A DNA stretch of 64,000 nt from Rotaria macrura (GCA_900239685.1 OENT01000298.1:1-64000); one strand, 5' to 3'; counted from the first letter of the stretch, positions 11,301 to 25,013 are shown. Numbers and translations: made by a program. Notes: generated by a model not told the origin, from the letters alone.

Positions 11301-14300
11301 ACGAGAGAAATCAAATCTCAACAGGAGATCGATACTAGTATCAATACATCGACAATCGAGCGTTCTGCACACATGTCGACCGATTCTGTGTGCTGATTGA
11401 TGGTTGTTCTATGTACCATAACTACAGAAAGAAAAGCACGTTTGGGACAAAGTGACATTTTTATTTACAAATATATCCATTCAACTCATGCCTATTACGC
11501 ATAGTTACAAATGATTGACAACAAAATACAGAAAACTGTATTTTTAAAATCTTAATCGAAAAATTAATATTTCTATTTGACGACAAGAATTAAAAAATAA
11601 TCTGTAGATATGAATAAGACGAATATCAATATAAAACAAGCTTTAAAAATCGATTCAAGTAGAAAAATTTTAATTAGATATAAAGAAGAGTTTAAGAAGA
11701 TTATGAAAGATTTTAATCTAATTCATTAATGTTTTAGCTTACATGAATTAATACGATTGAGTGTCATATAAATACATCAACTATAAGACGGTAAGCGCAG
11801 TTATCGTTGGTAAACGGTAGGAGTCAGAAAAGTATATAACGTAAGAGTTTCTATGTTAAATCGCGTTCTAAAATGATCGGAATTAGAAACTAAACAATAA
11901 TCGAATAAATTGTTTTAAAAAACAGAAAATCGATTTACACTTCCACTAAAATGAACATTTTTCTCTGTAGGTAGACTTGTTTTATTAAGAAAATGTAACA
12001 GGGGCATAGCACAGAAAAAATAAATACTGAGTATAAACTAAGAAATCCCATTGACTTTTGATTCTACTTCTCTATGGCCTTATCTCTAGCGTCACTTTAT
12101 TTTTTAGTCATCGTGAAATATTTTAACCAATTGAATTTTTTCAAAACCTGGCAGAGAAACAAAATTGAACATGGTTTCCTTTTAGAAACAACAAGAAACA
12201 TTACTTCTAAATGGGTATATTTGAGTTTCCTCAATAGCATTCATTTCGATATCCATTAACGAAACATGATGTTCAAATATTCATTGTATACAACATTGAT
12301 CATATGTTGAATATAACTCTATGTATAATTATAAGAGTGTAGCAATTTTAGTTCTCTACTGCTTTTATTGGGATATTCATTTCTTTTAGACGTTTTCATC
12401 TGCGTATGTCATCTTTACATCTTTCGTTTGTATGACATGCATACTAATATGTTTCTAACGAATTTTTCCTACAACAAGTTACTTTAATCTATTTATGAGT
12501 AGTATGAAGTCGAACAATATAATTGTGAAATCACTAGGGTCGCATAATAATTAAAGAAACATTTTCAGCGGCATTTTTTATACTTGAGTTTTTTACCATC
12601 TTTTTGTCCTTTACTGACTATATTTACTAACATTTGAGAGACAGAATTTTTCAAAAATGTTGATTACAAGAGAACAATGAAATATGCACAGGCTCTCATT
12701 TCTTTGTATAGCCGTTTGTAGTTGATAAAGCAGGAAGTGTATGATTTTCACACGTCTTTTTTTTTTAGAAAACTGCCTTAATTTTTATGCATCTTCTTTT
12801 CCTAATGCTAACGGTGCATCAAAAATTTTACCGCGAACATTCTCATTAATTATATTCCATCTATTATTAACTTTTCATAGATCAACATAATGGACATCGT
12901 TACAATTTAGTGATTCGATATGTTCATGAAATAGCTGTCACAGGAACTGTGCAATCACTGTGTTATCGTGTTTTTAGACGATTTAAGTTCAATTCACATC
13001 TTTCTTGTTTTCATAATCGATATAGATTTAAGATAGCATTGATTCTGAAGTCTACGTAAAACACATGTAAACAAGAAACGCAAAATCAATGCGCTGAAAC
13101 GTGGTCTGGGAATTAAACATGTTTCGAGGCCAACACTATTTACATGGGAAGATTTTATTTATGTAAATATCTCGGGAGATATTCATCATATTCCTTATAA
13201 CCTCTATATCTCAATTGGCTGCGTATTAAAAATATTACAAAAATATATTGAGACTATTCATACAAGGTCAACATGCTCATGCAATTCGTTATACATTGTT
13301 CATGATGCAACTTTGGAAGATTACAGATCTTGGTTAGATAGACAATTAATAAGAGATTCAACATTCTGCATAAAAAAGAAATGCGCAGTTGTCGCTGACA
13401 CCTGGATCTTAGCGACTTTAGGACACACGTGGTATATATTAGATAATTGACAAAAATGTAATTTTAAATGCATGGTTCTTGAGAAAATATTTTTTATACG
13501 TTGCTGATATAAAGGCTCAGAAGATTTTATCCGATAGAATGATATGTTGGAATAGTTTAATCAATCAAACAATGGTCTTTTTCATTGAAGAGAATCAGTA
13601 TGAAAGAGATAGATTTACAAATATTCTAATCTAAGAAACAAAAATCAGTAGTAGATGTCAGCATTTTTAGGTAGAGAAGACAATTGATTGAGTAATTTGT
13701 TGACTGAAAAGATTAATGTGTATGAATGGTTACCATGCTGGTTGAATTGATGAGACGATGAGTCATATTATATTTGTCACTTTTCTATGCACACAAACAT
13801 TCATAGATATAATCAGCATAGTAAATTTTTTGTTTCATCTACACTGTCTCCAAAATTTATGTTAACATGTTCGTTTTGTCTAGGAAAGATTAATGAAATT
13901 TCAATAATGTTGAGTTCCGTTGCTCTAATGACTTCTGAGAATTCAAAAGAAGTTCAAGTATTATGAAAATGATAGCTTCAATTTGTTCAACGGAAATTAG
14001 GCTAACTTCAGGATTTTACTGATACGTTGGATATTCTTTGACGACAGTATCTGAAATTTAATTAGACTAGATTGTTTCACAGGATATGTAGTGTTTATCT
14101 GTATTAGGAAGATAATTATGTTAACTATTTGATTATTAATAATATCCAAAAACCAATACAAAATTTGAAAGAAAATCACGGCTCGGTCTTACTTGTACTG
14201 TTTTCAATTAACAAATCACAAACAAAAAAATGCAGTTATAAAATTTGCTATCATGATGCTAAATAATTATTTTTCTAAATTTATTTCCATGAAATCTTGA

Positions 14301-14990
14301 AAATGCAATTGTCACAAAGCATTTTCTACCAATTGTAACATATATTAGATAATTCATCTACGAAATCTTCAATAAATCTATTCAATTTGAGTAGTTAGCA
14401 TTGATGATAAATCCGTTTTTGTTTTACTCGTATAATATAGTATGATGGTTAATGATTGGAAAATCAGTAATTTTCCAATTTCATGAAGTCTAGTAGAATA
14501 GTTATTCAATGAAGTACAGCATGTTTTTAGTTGGCTTGAAAATGAGGTAAACAAGCAGAAATTAGAATTAAAGTTCTGTTTTTCTTTGAAAATTTGATTG
14601 ATTCACACTGTATACAGTTTTGTGTTTATGATGGACACTAATTAGTGATTATTACATAAAGCTACCTCATTAAATTAGAACACCTAATGCAAAGTCATCA
14701 AGTACCATTGTATGATGTATGAAGAAAAAGTGCCATTCGAACGAAACATTTGTATTTAACGACGATCAAAAGAAAGCAATTTTGATATGAAACTTCGCTT
14801 CATAAATGAATCACAAGATCTTTAAAAATACTCTTTAATTTTCAGTCAGAACGAATGTTTTGCTTTCGAGATACAGTAAGATTGGTGTAATCTTGATTTT
14901 ACGAATTTTTTTACTTTGTGTGATTATCGTTCATGTTTATTTCACAAGTCAACAAAAATATCTGTATTTTAAAAAAGCTTTAAAAATGAT
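8327..14990. other. Gene-poor region; one ATG-less open frame at about 13050-13450
   Basis: No confident gene lies in these 6.7 kb. Short open frames at 10418-10612, 12074-12259 and 13997-14179 are AT-rich and motif-free. The only notable item is a plus-strand frame open from about 13050 to 13450 with no ATG, described under findings. Just upstream, another frame is open from about 12880 to 13055. Either could be an old exon fragment, but I recognise no family. No RNA gene or tandem repeat was seen. Confidence 0.45.
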
Positions 14991-14993
14991 TGA

Positions 14994-15280
14994 CAAGGGG
15001 GGAAATCCGGATTCCGTCTATCCCGGACACGGTCGGGATACAACAGGGATACAGGAGATAGATAAAATAAAATTCTATGGAATCAATAAAATACACACTA
15101 TACATGATGTATACAATGAGATTAATAAAATGGGGAAAAGTGGATGCCGGTATCCTATGTATCCCCATTATATCCTCTGTATCCCCGCAGTATCCCGAAT
15201 CCGAAAATATCTCGCGGTTTCCTCGTATCCTGGATACTGCGGGGATACAGAGGATACCGGGATCCGCTCCCCCCTCCTTG
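14994..15280. mobile_element. GC-rich MITE-like foldback element (about 287 bp)
   Basis: This island is far richer in G+C than its surroundings. The ends form an imperfect inverted repeat: the left begins CAAGGGGGGAAATCCGGATTC, and the right end read in reverse begins CAAGGAGGGGGGAGCGGATCC. TGA flanks both sides (14991-14993 and 15281-15283), a possible 3-bp target-site duplication. Inside, 15171-15195 and 15232-15256 are perfect 25-bp inverted repeats (TATCCTCTGTATCCCCGCAG... and complement), and GGATAC/GTATCC words recur throughout. It encodes no transposase, so it is a non-autonomous foldback DNA element. The superfamily is uncertain because 3 bp is too short a duplication to be decisive. 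It lies immediately upstream of the surviving part of the M13 peptidase pseudogene. Confidence 0.6.
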
Positions 15281-15312
15281 TGACTAGATCCGACTCTATA
15301 TATGATTTCAAA

Positions 15313-17302
15313 TCGAAACCACTTACTTTTAATCTTCGTCTAAGGTTGGTTAGTAATTCGTGGAAGCATTCTTTTAAATCTGCAACATGTTTTAATGACA
15401 GATTCAATGATCGTAAACAATGTATTATTGAACAGTAAAGTTACTATACTATGCCACAAATTAATATGAATGCTGCTGTTATTCTAAAAGTAAATTTTCT
15501 TCTTTTGCATTATCCTTATTTTTTCTCATTTAGAGTGATGGTAATCAAGCACAAGGTGAAGATATTGCTGATAATGTTGAACTTAAGGCTGCTTTTTATG
15601 TAAGTTAATTAAATAATTTAAAAATTAAATACAATATTTCCAATCCCGAAACAACGAAAACATTCGAATATAATCTATTGACTAAGAATGGGATATCTGT
15701 TGACTTTCAGCCTTATGAAAAGTAATCGTCTGACGTTCAGTGTATCCAGAATGATCAACAATAAGAGTTACAAGTTGATTAGTTACACTTTACGGTTCTC
15801 CATCAAAAGTATTGTGAACATTAGTAAAACCGAAATTTGTTTTAAAGCGATGCAACTTTTTGAACTTCGTACGAATGTGAATGGAAAACCAAAATTTCTT
15901 AATTGCGTGCAAAATATCATTTGGCGTCTATGTCTAAACAATTAGAGATTTTAATCTTTCCGAACAACAACTTCCTTGTGCCTTGAAGTTATTTTTGAAG
16001 TCAAAGCTACGTAACCGCTCATAGTTAATGTCACAGCTACACGTATACTGATGGATCTTAGAATTTATCTGCGACAGAAAAGCAGTCGGCTTTCACGAAT
16101 TACGAAAATAAGAATTGTAGTTTTATCAATAACAGTTTAATGCTTAATGGATCAAAATTTCGGCAGACATCGAGTACCAAGATTTTATCTGCAGAATGAC
16201 TGTGAAGACGAAAAGCAAGTAAGATAGTCCTTTACAGTTACTATTTTTTCTACACGGCAAAAGTCAGTTGAACCATTTTGCAACACTATTTCTCTTGAGA
16301 TTATGAACATCTTTTAATGTGAGGTAAAAATACCAAACTGAATATGACGGTCATATTCAAATGTTTCATTGACCAGATTATACACACGACCTAAAATCAA
16401 TATCAAAATACCTAAGGAACTTCGACCCACATGTACAGTATGATGTCGCCATTGAAAAATTCTTTCAATTCTCTTCTATCACAGAAAAATAAGTCTATCA
16501 GAGCAGCGCCCAATGTGACTAAAACGCAGCTCTCACGTATCTTCTTTCTAAGAATAAAAAATACACAAAGGATGAAAATACGAATTAGTTAAGATACTAT
16601 TCTGACGAACGCCACATATTCAGTGTTGATTGTTATTATTCACCCATGATTTTTCATTTTTGTAATTTTATCATGGCAGACAACGAGTTAGAGAGCAAAA
16701 TCTTGCATATATTCATTCTTAAAATCCAGATCGATCCAGTCTGTAACAAGGATGAAGACTCCTAAGGTTTCCGAGAAGAAGCTGCTTTTAAAAACTTGTA
16801 ATCACAATTCACTTCGAAGATATATGTCACTGGCACAGAACTGATTCTATAGATGGAATAAATGCAGACTATTTTACATAGTTTTCAATACGTATGACTC
16901 ATCAATGAGAACTTTATTTCAATACTATCATTCTTTATACATATTATATTATTCAAAAGGCATATCAAAATTGGGCTAAAAATAATAAGAATATAAGCAA
17001 AAAACTACGTGGTCGAACAGAATATTCAACTGAGCAATTCTTTTTTAGAATTTTGCTCAAGCTTGGTGTACGAAAACGACTGATTCATACTCGATCAATC
17101 AAATTTGAACTGATGTTCATTCATTGGAACATCTTAGGTGGTGCTTTTGCATCTATTCTTGTACATTCAATGATATTAATAGTGAATTCTTATTCAGAAT
17201 TATTAGTCCTACATCCAAGTTCAATGAGTTTGTTCGAGTGTTTGGTTGTAACCAGGTCAAGGAAGTAGTCGAGTGAAAAAATGTGTGGTTTGGTATAGTT
17301 AA
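15313..17302 (+). pseudogene. Decayed 3' part of an M13 (neprilysin-type) metallopeptidase gene
   Basis: Exon pieces match the C-terminal part of M13 zinc peptidases. 15313-15489 ends with a CIIEQ...YTMPQINMN-like stretch. 15534-15599 encodes GNQAQGEDIADN, the family's GENIADN region, whose Asp assists catalysis. 16960-17137 encodes AYQNWAKNN, then STEQFFF, NFAQAWC and TDVHS. 17198-17302 encodes ISPTSKFNEFVRVFGC and the terminal CVVW. Breaks seen: TAA at 15436-15438 where Tyr is expected, TGA at 17106-17108 (a CGA Arg codon after a C-to-T change would give this), a frame slip just before NFAQAWC near 17050, and one in the tail near 17256. Two introns keep short GT-AG form (44 and 60 nt), but the one at 15600-16959 is 1360 nt. 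The HExxH helix and everything upstream are absent; homology stops near the foldback element. Splice sites and motifs are well kept, so decay looks recent. Confidence 0.8.
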
Positions 17303-20300
17303 TACCTTTCCTTACTCGTACGTGAAATCAAAACAAAGACAATAATGAAAATAAAACCATTTTTCATTATATATTTTTTGATTTGTTGAAAAGAGACATG
17401 GTATCGAATGAATAAACACCTTTAGGAATTAAATTTTGAAGAAAAAAAACAGTTTTTATCAAACATTTTCAGTTTTACAGAATACTATGACCGGAAATAC
17501 TTGTCAATGTTCTTCCTCGTCGATGTTTTTTTTACAATACAGCAATCTAATGAAATCGTTGCGTTGTATGAAAAGAATGTAGACATTCAGGTGAGGGGAA
17601 CAATGGCAGAACGATTTAAAAAGTGAGAAAGCGTTATTTTTTATATTGATCCTAATCATTGAACTATTATGCTGATGTATAATTTTTATTTATCACTGAT
17701 AAAAATAATCGAATGCAAAATATTTTACGGAGAGATCAACTCTTGATTATTTGTTTGACGAACACAGTACTGCCGAATCTGTGTATATAATAAGTTGAAC
17801 TTAGGAGAGAAAAAGCGTTCCTTACGAAGATGATTCCCTATAAAGTAAATTTTGTACGCCTAATCCAACGAGTATTAGGTTTGCTGATAGAAAAACAGTG
17901 TTTATCAAACGAATATCAATATGCACTCGACTGAAAGGAAGGACATATGAAATAAAATGTGTTTGTGGCTATATCCGTATGTTTGCAGTCACGTGCATAA
18001 CCATATGTGCGCATATTTTCGGCATTTTACAACAAATATTTGCATGCCATAAACGTATTCCCAAGTTCACAGTTTCACCTATCAGATATAATTGTTGATA
18101 AATTCCTCTTCCAATAAGAATTTTTAGCGATGCAATTTCGTTCAATCACATTTTTCTGAAGTGAAGATTTCATCCGATCAGTTTGCTTACGATGATGTTT
18201 CGACAAATGGGGCTTTCACCAGGTCGGGATCATTTTCAATTAATTGTTCTCCGGTATTGGATTTTACCTATTGTGAGGTTTTCTTCATAGAAAGATGTCA
18301 TTCAATCACGGTCTTCTTGTTCATAATTTCAGTCTCCAATTTTGAATCAAGCAGATTTTTTCGATTCTAGAATATTAGCTTGAAGATTTTCCAAAGAAGC
18401 ACTTATCTCTAGGACTTCTCAGATTCTAAGTTTTCTTCATTTCTTTTCACAAAGTAGAACTTGATTAAATAGGCTTCTTTTGAGAAGTCTTGCGTTATAA
18501 ATTGAAAACGTTTTTCAATACGACACAGAAGCATAATTTTAGTTTTGAATAAAAGTGTATCATTCTCTAGGTGCGAAGATTTTAAGAAGTGAAGTGCTAC
18601 TCATTTGTCACCGACTCTTCCTGGGTACCACTCAGGACTATAGTAACGAATCGAAAAGCTTAAAGGAAAGAGAATTTCATAATTGAAGAAAAACCATTAT
18701 CAACTAGTGCTTATCATCATATCACATGTAGAACGTGAAGATACCTAATTTATATCGAAATGCCAATGATGTACTGCAGAGACGACACAAAAAACAGAGT
18801 AACGTCTCGAGAAATATTTCACTAGTGTGTGAATGAAAAAGTTACCTATTTGCTAAGTTCTCCAAATGCTCAAATCCACTACTGATTTATTCGCTTCCTT
18901 GTACACAACATATCATACGTATTTTATTGTATGTATCCTATAATTAATAATGACTACTTCTTGATTTTTTCATGTATACCGAACACTGATGTACGGTACT
19001 CGCGATTTGTCGAGTTTTGTGGACAAAGTTAAAAATACAGTACGTTTTATGAAGATTATAACCTTTTGTGATATAAAAGTTGCTAATTCAGTTTTAAAAA
19101 TCATAAAAAAAACTAACCTTTTTTACTAATCTCAAATTTAACTACAGCAAGGTCGAAACTTCAATTGAGTTAAAGTGAGATTTTCGAACTATATTCTTGA
19201 ATTTTGTGTAAAATAGGAATGCAAGCAAGTCAAGATTCGAAAACACATTTCATTTCAGAAACAATAAAAATATTTAAATTAGCTCAACAGTGAAAAATTG
19301 AATCGATAGTCATAGAGTGATTTCAATAGTTCACGAACGAATCGATCTACATTTTAATGATGAGTTTCCCATCATTTACTTGACTGCGAATGTAAGCTGC
19401 AAACAATTCAAATGAAAATGTCCCTTGTAATCACGTAAAGATCGATGTTTTATATGATATTGTTTTCTTAAATACGTGAAGCTGTTTCAAGTGATAGAAA
19501 GAATATAGGGATTGCTCATAATTTCTTGCAGACGACCAAACAATACACAATAAAATTCTTGAATAAAGCCATTGAAAATATTCGAGTATTTCTGAAGATT
19601 CCTTCGTCTCTCTAGTTTTTCTTACACTCATGTTCTGAAAATAACAGTCTTGTTAGAATCAATTACGTCTCGTTGTTTTTTCTATATGATTAGCATCGGT
19701 GCGCACACTTCGAGGGATGTATTTTCTTGTCGCACTGCCGCAAGATTCCTATCCGAATAGCAGAAGGTCTGCGATTAAAATCCTACGAAGAACATCCTTC
19801 AATCCATTCTTTCCATTTAAATATTTCTTTATACTGCAATTCTTCATGATTCACCTAAAATGCTAACACATATTTCTGTCAGCTTTGATTATTTCCCATT
19901 GAATTTTTTTCTAAAACACTTAGTATTGCATTCTTAGCAAAACTATAAATAAAATAATATTAACAAAGTTATCAAAGTAAAAATTCATCTTAGTAATGCC
20001 CACGGGAGTCTGTTAGTAATAACTTTTAAAATGCTTTCAAATAATACTGGCTAGTGTTTCTTCTTATAACTCAGCATGCATTTTAAATTTTCTACGTATT
20101 ATCATATGAGAAAAATTCAAAGATCCCTTTGATGCAATAACAGAAATTTCATTTCTAGTGAAACGCTAACTGAGCATGTGTTTTCTAAAACCTAGTCCTA
20201 GTCTCCAATGGTTCACCTCACCATTCCTATTAAACAATACGGAATACTATTATTTCAGATTTCCGCTTGTCTTACAAACTGAGAATTATATAACACATAG

Positions 20301-22989
20301 ATTTGATGCATGTTTTTTTTTGTTTATCATCCGTATGTCTACGGTTTTATAAAAATTGAAGAACTCCGCTTATGAATACATGCATTTTATTTCAGCCGAG
20401 TACGTATTTTCCTTAGGAAAGCTCGAAATATTGATAAGATCTTTTACATAACGGTAAGTACTTTCCCACAAGTCAAATATTTGTTCTAAACACTCTCAAA
20501 CAGTTTTTTTTATTGAATTCTCAGTGATAAACTTAATAGGAAGAGGTTAATGTTCTTTGATTTAAAATAAGTTGATAACGTATAAGTTAAAGGTACTTTT
20601 GGGAGCCTATCTAATTTTTTTATGAGAGATAAAAATATTCAATCTCTTATCTTATTTGAGTTGACATATTTTGATGTGGAAAATTATGACTTTAGCTTCT
20701 TCAGATTTCTTTATGTTGTTGAGACGATTGAACATGTTCTGTTTTTGACACTGTAAAAATGGTTTTGTTTATTACCGTTCTTGCGAAACACGATCTTAAA
20801 GTAGTGTTGAAGTGTATAGAGTTAAAAATTGCAACCACCCCTGCATCTCTTTTCCATAGACAGTGACAGGAGTTATTGTTATACGATCAAAGCCCTATGT
20901 GCTGACGAGAGAGCATTATTAAAGAAATCAAATGCGTCTTGATTGTTGCTCCTAGAATATTTGATAAAGGAGTTATGAGCTACTGTGTGGCAAGATGAAT
21001 CAAAATGAACACCTTTCAAGTAATTAGCAACTGAAGTTGCATCATGCTGTACATTTAAATTCCGCTAGCATTGCGCTAACAGTTTTTCCGATAATATTCT
21101 TCATTGAAGTGATGTCATCGATCTGGAAGTGGACTAATGAAAGTATTCTTTGATATCCTATATATTTTAAAATAATAAAAATTGTATTTACATTTATTTA
21201 ATAAAGTACAGATAAAGTAAGGCACCTATCGGCATGACGGATTAAATAACTATGCTAGATGCGTTTTTTAAACAGAGTAGCTACAGTGTAATTTATCTTA
21301 GGTGCTTATTTTGCAAAGAATTTTGAAGCTTTTCTTTTCGAGACATTGATGATCGTGACAAAAAAAAAGATATAATAAAACGTTTATAGTAAAAATTAAA
21401 AACAGGGATCTATGCTCGATACTTCTGCCTAATAAAGCCTTCTAAATTTCAATTGAAATGCACTTAGTTTTTCTATTCGTCAAAAACATTGTGTGCACGC
21501 AAAAACAACAATACTGTAATTTATTGATGTTGTTTCTTATATAACAGTGAAATATTACATTCCCTACATGTACTTTTTCGATATGTACTTGTCTTTCTCA
21601 CACTTATACGTATACATTATAATATTTCGCATGCATGTAAACGTATAGTCCAATAATTTGATGAGATAAAATCGATTATTTTACTGGTTCTGTTCGACGT
21701 CTGTCGAAGTGATTGATGAACAACAACAAGCTATCATTTGTATTTTCATAGACATAAGCATTAAATAAACCCTTCATATCAGCAGCTACCGGGACTTATT
21801 GCTTCGGGATTTATTTCGATTGGAATTTTTCAATAAGCCAGGAAGCATTTTGTGATAAGTTCCACATTTTTCCTTAATACATGCAAACTGTGGATGAGGC
21901 TATGAATGCCGGTGAATGTGCAGATGCTGCTGTATCTGTATGCGTGTTCTGAAATATCATCCTTAATAATTAATGTCTAATAAAAAATAAATCCTGCAGA
22001 AAAAGTAAATTCCAAAAAACAAAATAAGTCCTGGTAACCCCTCGAGTTTTGGCAATAAATCTTTGGTTTCATTCCATCTCATGCGATTATCTGACATAGA
22101 ACAATGTTCGAGCAAACGAAACTCTTTGATAATTATCTTTTCTATTGATTATACTTGGAACTAAACAATGATATCGGTTATTACAAAGTTTACACCACTA
22201 TGTACAATATAGCACAATGACATTGATGGACTCTGATATTTTTGGCTTTAGTTGTTGATATAGTTACTTGAGTATTGATATCGATGATTTCATGTCAACA
22301 TTCTGATGACACGTCGAAAATATTACTTTTCATTATTAACCATAGAGCGATATTTGCATCGTGTAATCTTCGTACATACGTATGTATGTATAAGTATATA
22401 TATATATATATATGAAATGATTTTACAAAAAAGTTTGCTTTATTATTTTCGAAATATTGCTCTTATATTTGATCATCAACTTGATTTGTTTTTCTTTCTT
22501 CGTAGTAGAGAAATGAAAAGAAAGAACATTCTTCATTTCGTCTACTTTGTCACTCACACGATACAACACATATCGACGAGAAAAAAAATATATGTATATG
22601 TAAACGATTAGAAAAAGAAAACAAACATTCGACAATAATAAAATCTAAGTTACATGACAATACACCATTGAATAGAATATAAATATTGTTGATGATAGAA
22701 TCTCATTGTTTATGTCGCACACTTACATAAACTGAGACACACACAGCAAAGGAAAACAGTAATATAAAACATTTCGAGATTCAGTAAACAGAATTGTGAG
22801 AAGAAAATTCATTAAAGAATATCAGTACAAAGTATATGCGTGTGTATATGAGGATTTCAAAAAAAGAAGAAAACAGTGTGAGTATGCGCGTGCATTGAGC
22901 ATGGTATGTTCTTCGGGTATTGAAAAAAGAAAACGAAACGAAACGGAAAGGAAAACAAAAACACACATATGCATCTTTATAAATGGTTT
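17303..22989. other. Gene-free region, nothing recognised
   Basis: These 5.7 kb contain only short AT-rich open frames (for example 17898-18098, 18161-18370, 19431-19631 and 22306-22611) with no domain, no splice chain and low-complexity composition. A short TA microsatellite sits near 22396-22413. The last few hundred bases are the 3' side of the minus-strand calcineurin B gene. Confidence 0.5.
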
Positions 22990-25013
22990 TCATACGGCCA
23001 CTGTCATTTTCTTTTGAATATCGTCAATCAGCGAATCTCCAACACACTAGAATATTTTTAAAAAAAGTACATTTATCTTCTTTCAATGATGATGATTCTA
23101 TTTTCTTGATACGAAGATGTACAACACTTAAAAAAACACTAATCATCGTACTGACAATAGACATTTTACCCTCGGTCATAATTCAGATTTTGATATTACT
23201 CGGCAGACTTATGTTCAGCTCATAAGTAGGGATAAACTAGAAGAAGTATGCACAACACAAAAGTCATATGGATATATTAATTAACAAATAGAAATAGTGA
23301 AAGTAACATGAAGAAGAAGAATAACAACGAAAATTTTCAAAATTTTCAGTCATAAAAAGTAACACGATACTTACGGCACAGAATTCATCGAAACTTATTT
23401 TTCCATCACCATCTTTATCTGCATTGATAATTGTCTATTGAATAAAAACAATTTTTCATTAAAGAAAATTTCCCTTCGAAAAATCTATTATGTTTACTTT
23501 ATCAACAATTTGTTGTAATTGAGAATCTTTTAAATTCGATCCAACCATCATTTTCAGCACTTGAAACAATTCTCCTTGAAAATAAAAATGTTTCGGTTCA
23601 TTAAAGATTTTACTTAGTTATTGATTGCATTATGTAAAATGAGAGTAAAAATAATCGATCTAAACATGTCATGGATTTCAGACGAAATTCTACATTGTTC
23701 TAAACGTGAACATATAGAACAAAGTTGATTTTAGTTTGAATTCAAACATTTTGGTTGGAAAGAAACTGATTCTATATTTTTCTGTGAAGCTAGTTGACCA
23801 GTTGGATGAAAAATCACATAAATCGATCTTTGGAAAAAAATTGAATGTTTCTTCACAATAGTTAAAAGTTAAAAATTCAATCAAAAAAAATGTTGACAAT
23901 ATTTTATGAACTTGATTAGAGCACAATATACTATATCAATATGAATAATTATGTCAAAAACGACAATGGATGCATGAACAACATTGTTCGTAGACTTTCT
24001 TGGAATGAGGCAAATGGTATCCAAGTAAACTTCTATCATGTACTCATCATCTTCGCTGCTTTACAATACGTTGTGCGATTATGTCATTTTAATGAATCGA
24101 CATAATTTCAATTTCCATTGACCTGTGATCTGAACTTGAACCGAACGCATCGAGTTGTTATAGCTAATATCCTGACAAGAAGTTACTTTCTTTGAATGGG
24201 TTCATTATGATGTGTAACGTTAAGGATAAAATGCATGATTAACTCTGCCTGCCTAACTTGTCACAAGCATTACTCACTAGCATAGCTTCAATCTTTATCC
24301 GCAACAATAGTTATCATAGCTATAAAATTATTTTTTTCTATTATGAAGGAGAAACAATAGACTGCTGAAATTGTACTATCAATTAGTTTTTGTTTTTGTT
24401 GAACGTCTGTAAGAGAAAAAGCAATAAAATAAAAATTACCATTAGAGATAAATCCATCTTTGTCCATGTCATAGATTTTAAAAGCAACTAAAATACAATA
24501 TCTAGTGTAAACATTCTTTATCTAAATAACATCTCTATACCGTACATCTAAGTTTTGATTCCTTATCGCCTTTAACACTAAATTGCGAAATACCACCGAT
24601 GAATTCTAAAAAATAAAGTTGAATTCGTATTTTGCAACGTCTCATCTAACGTTAATTTAGTAAATAAACTAACCTTTGAAATCAATTTCACCGTTACCAT
24701 CGGTATCAAATATATCAATAACACGTTGTACAAGTGGGTTTTGTTGTAATTCAGGTATAGACATAAATTCTTGTACACTCAAAGAACCACTACCATCAAT
24801 GTCTAACTTTTTAAAACGTTTACCTAGCCGACGAATTTCATCGGCATCAACTATTTTTGAAAAGAAAAAATAAGCTTGATAAAAAAAAATAATAAAATTT
24901 CAATGCAACAAATTTTACATGTAGCACAAAGCTCAACGGGTATTGATGTCATATTTCCCTAAAACGACAAAAGAGATTTAATTAAAAATATACACTGCTA
25001 TTCTTCGTACCAT
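22990..25013 (-). CDS. CNB (PPP3R1 family): Calcineurin regulatory subunit B (EF-hand, N-myristoylated)
   Basis: Eight coding exons on the minus strand keep phase throughout: 25011-25013 (the ATG alone), 24919-24958, 24674-24850, 24546-24605, 24440-24487, 23498-23574, 23375-23434 and 22990-23046. The product is 173 residues, against about 170 usually. It starts [20 protein letters not shown], keeping the MGN needed for N-myristoylation. Four complete EF-hand loops follow, beginning DIDGSGS, DTDGNGE, DMDKDGF and DKDGDGK. The calcineurin A-binding segment [12 protein letters not shown] is present, and the end is KKMTVAV where KKMVVDV is usual. The protein binds Ca2+ and activates the calcineurin A phosphatase with calmodulin. 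The intron after the EF3 exon (23575-24439) is 865 nt and the last intron is 328 nt; the others are 50-70 nt. Separation of the ATG from the second codon by an intron is plausible, but rests on a GT-AG fit and phase. Confidence 0.95.

Noticed and set aside
15077-15407. Overlapping frames on both strands inside the foldback element
   Set aside because: The repeated GTATCC/GGATAC words keep several frames open by composition; the translations (IPGSAPPSL-like, SSVSPQYPG-like) have no protein character.
14860-15438. A 192-codon plus-strand frame with a hydrophobic N-terminus
   Set aside because: It runs straight through the GC-rich foldback element and into one exon of the M13 pseudogene, so it is a chance fusion of unrelated pieces, not a gene.
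22306-22635. Plus- and minus-strand frames of 101 and 70 codons around a TA microsatellite
   Set aside because: Low-complexity Tyr/Ile/Phe runs come from the microsatellite and AT-rich sequence; no splice chain or motif.
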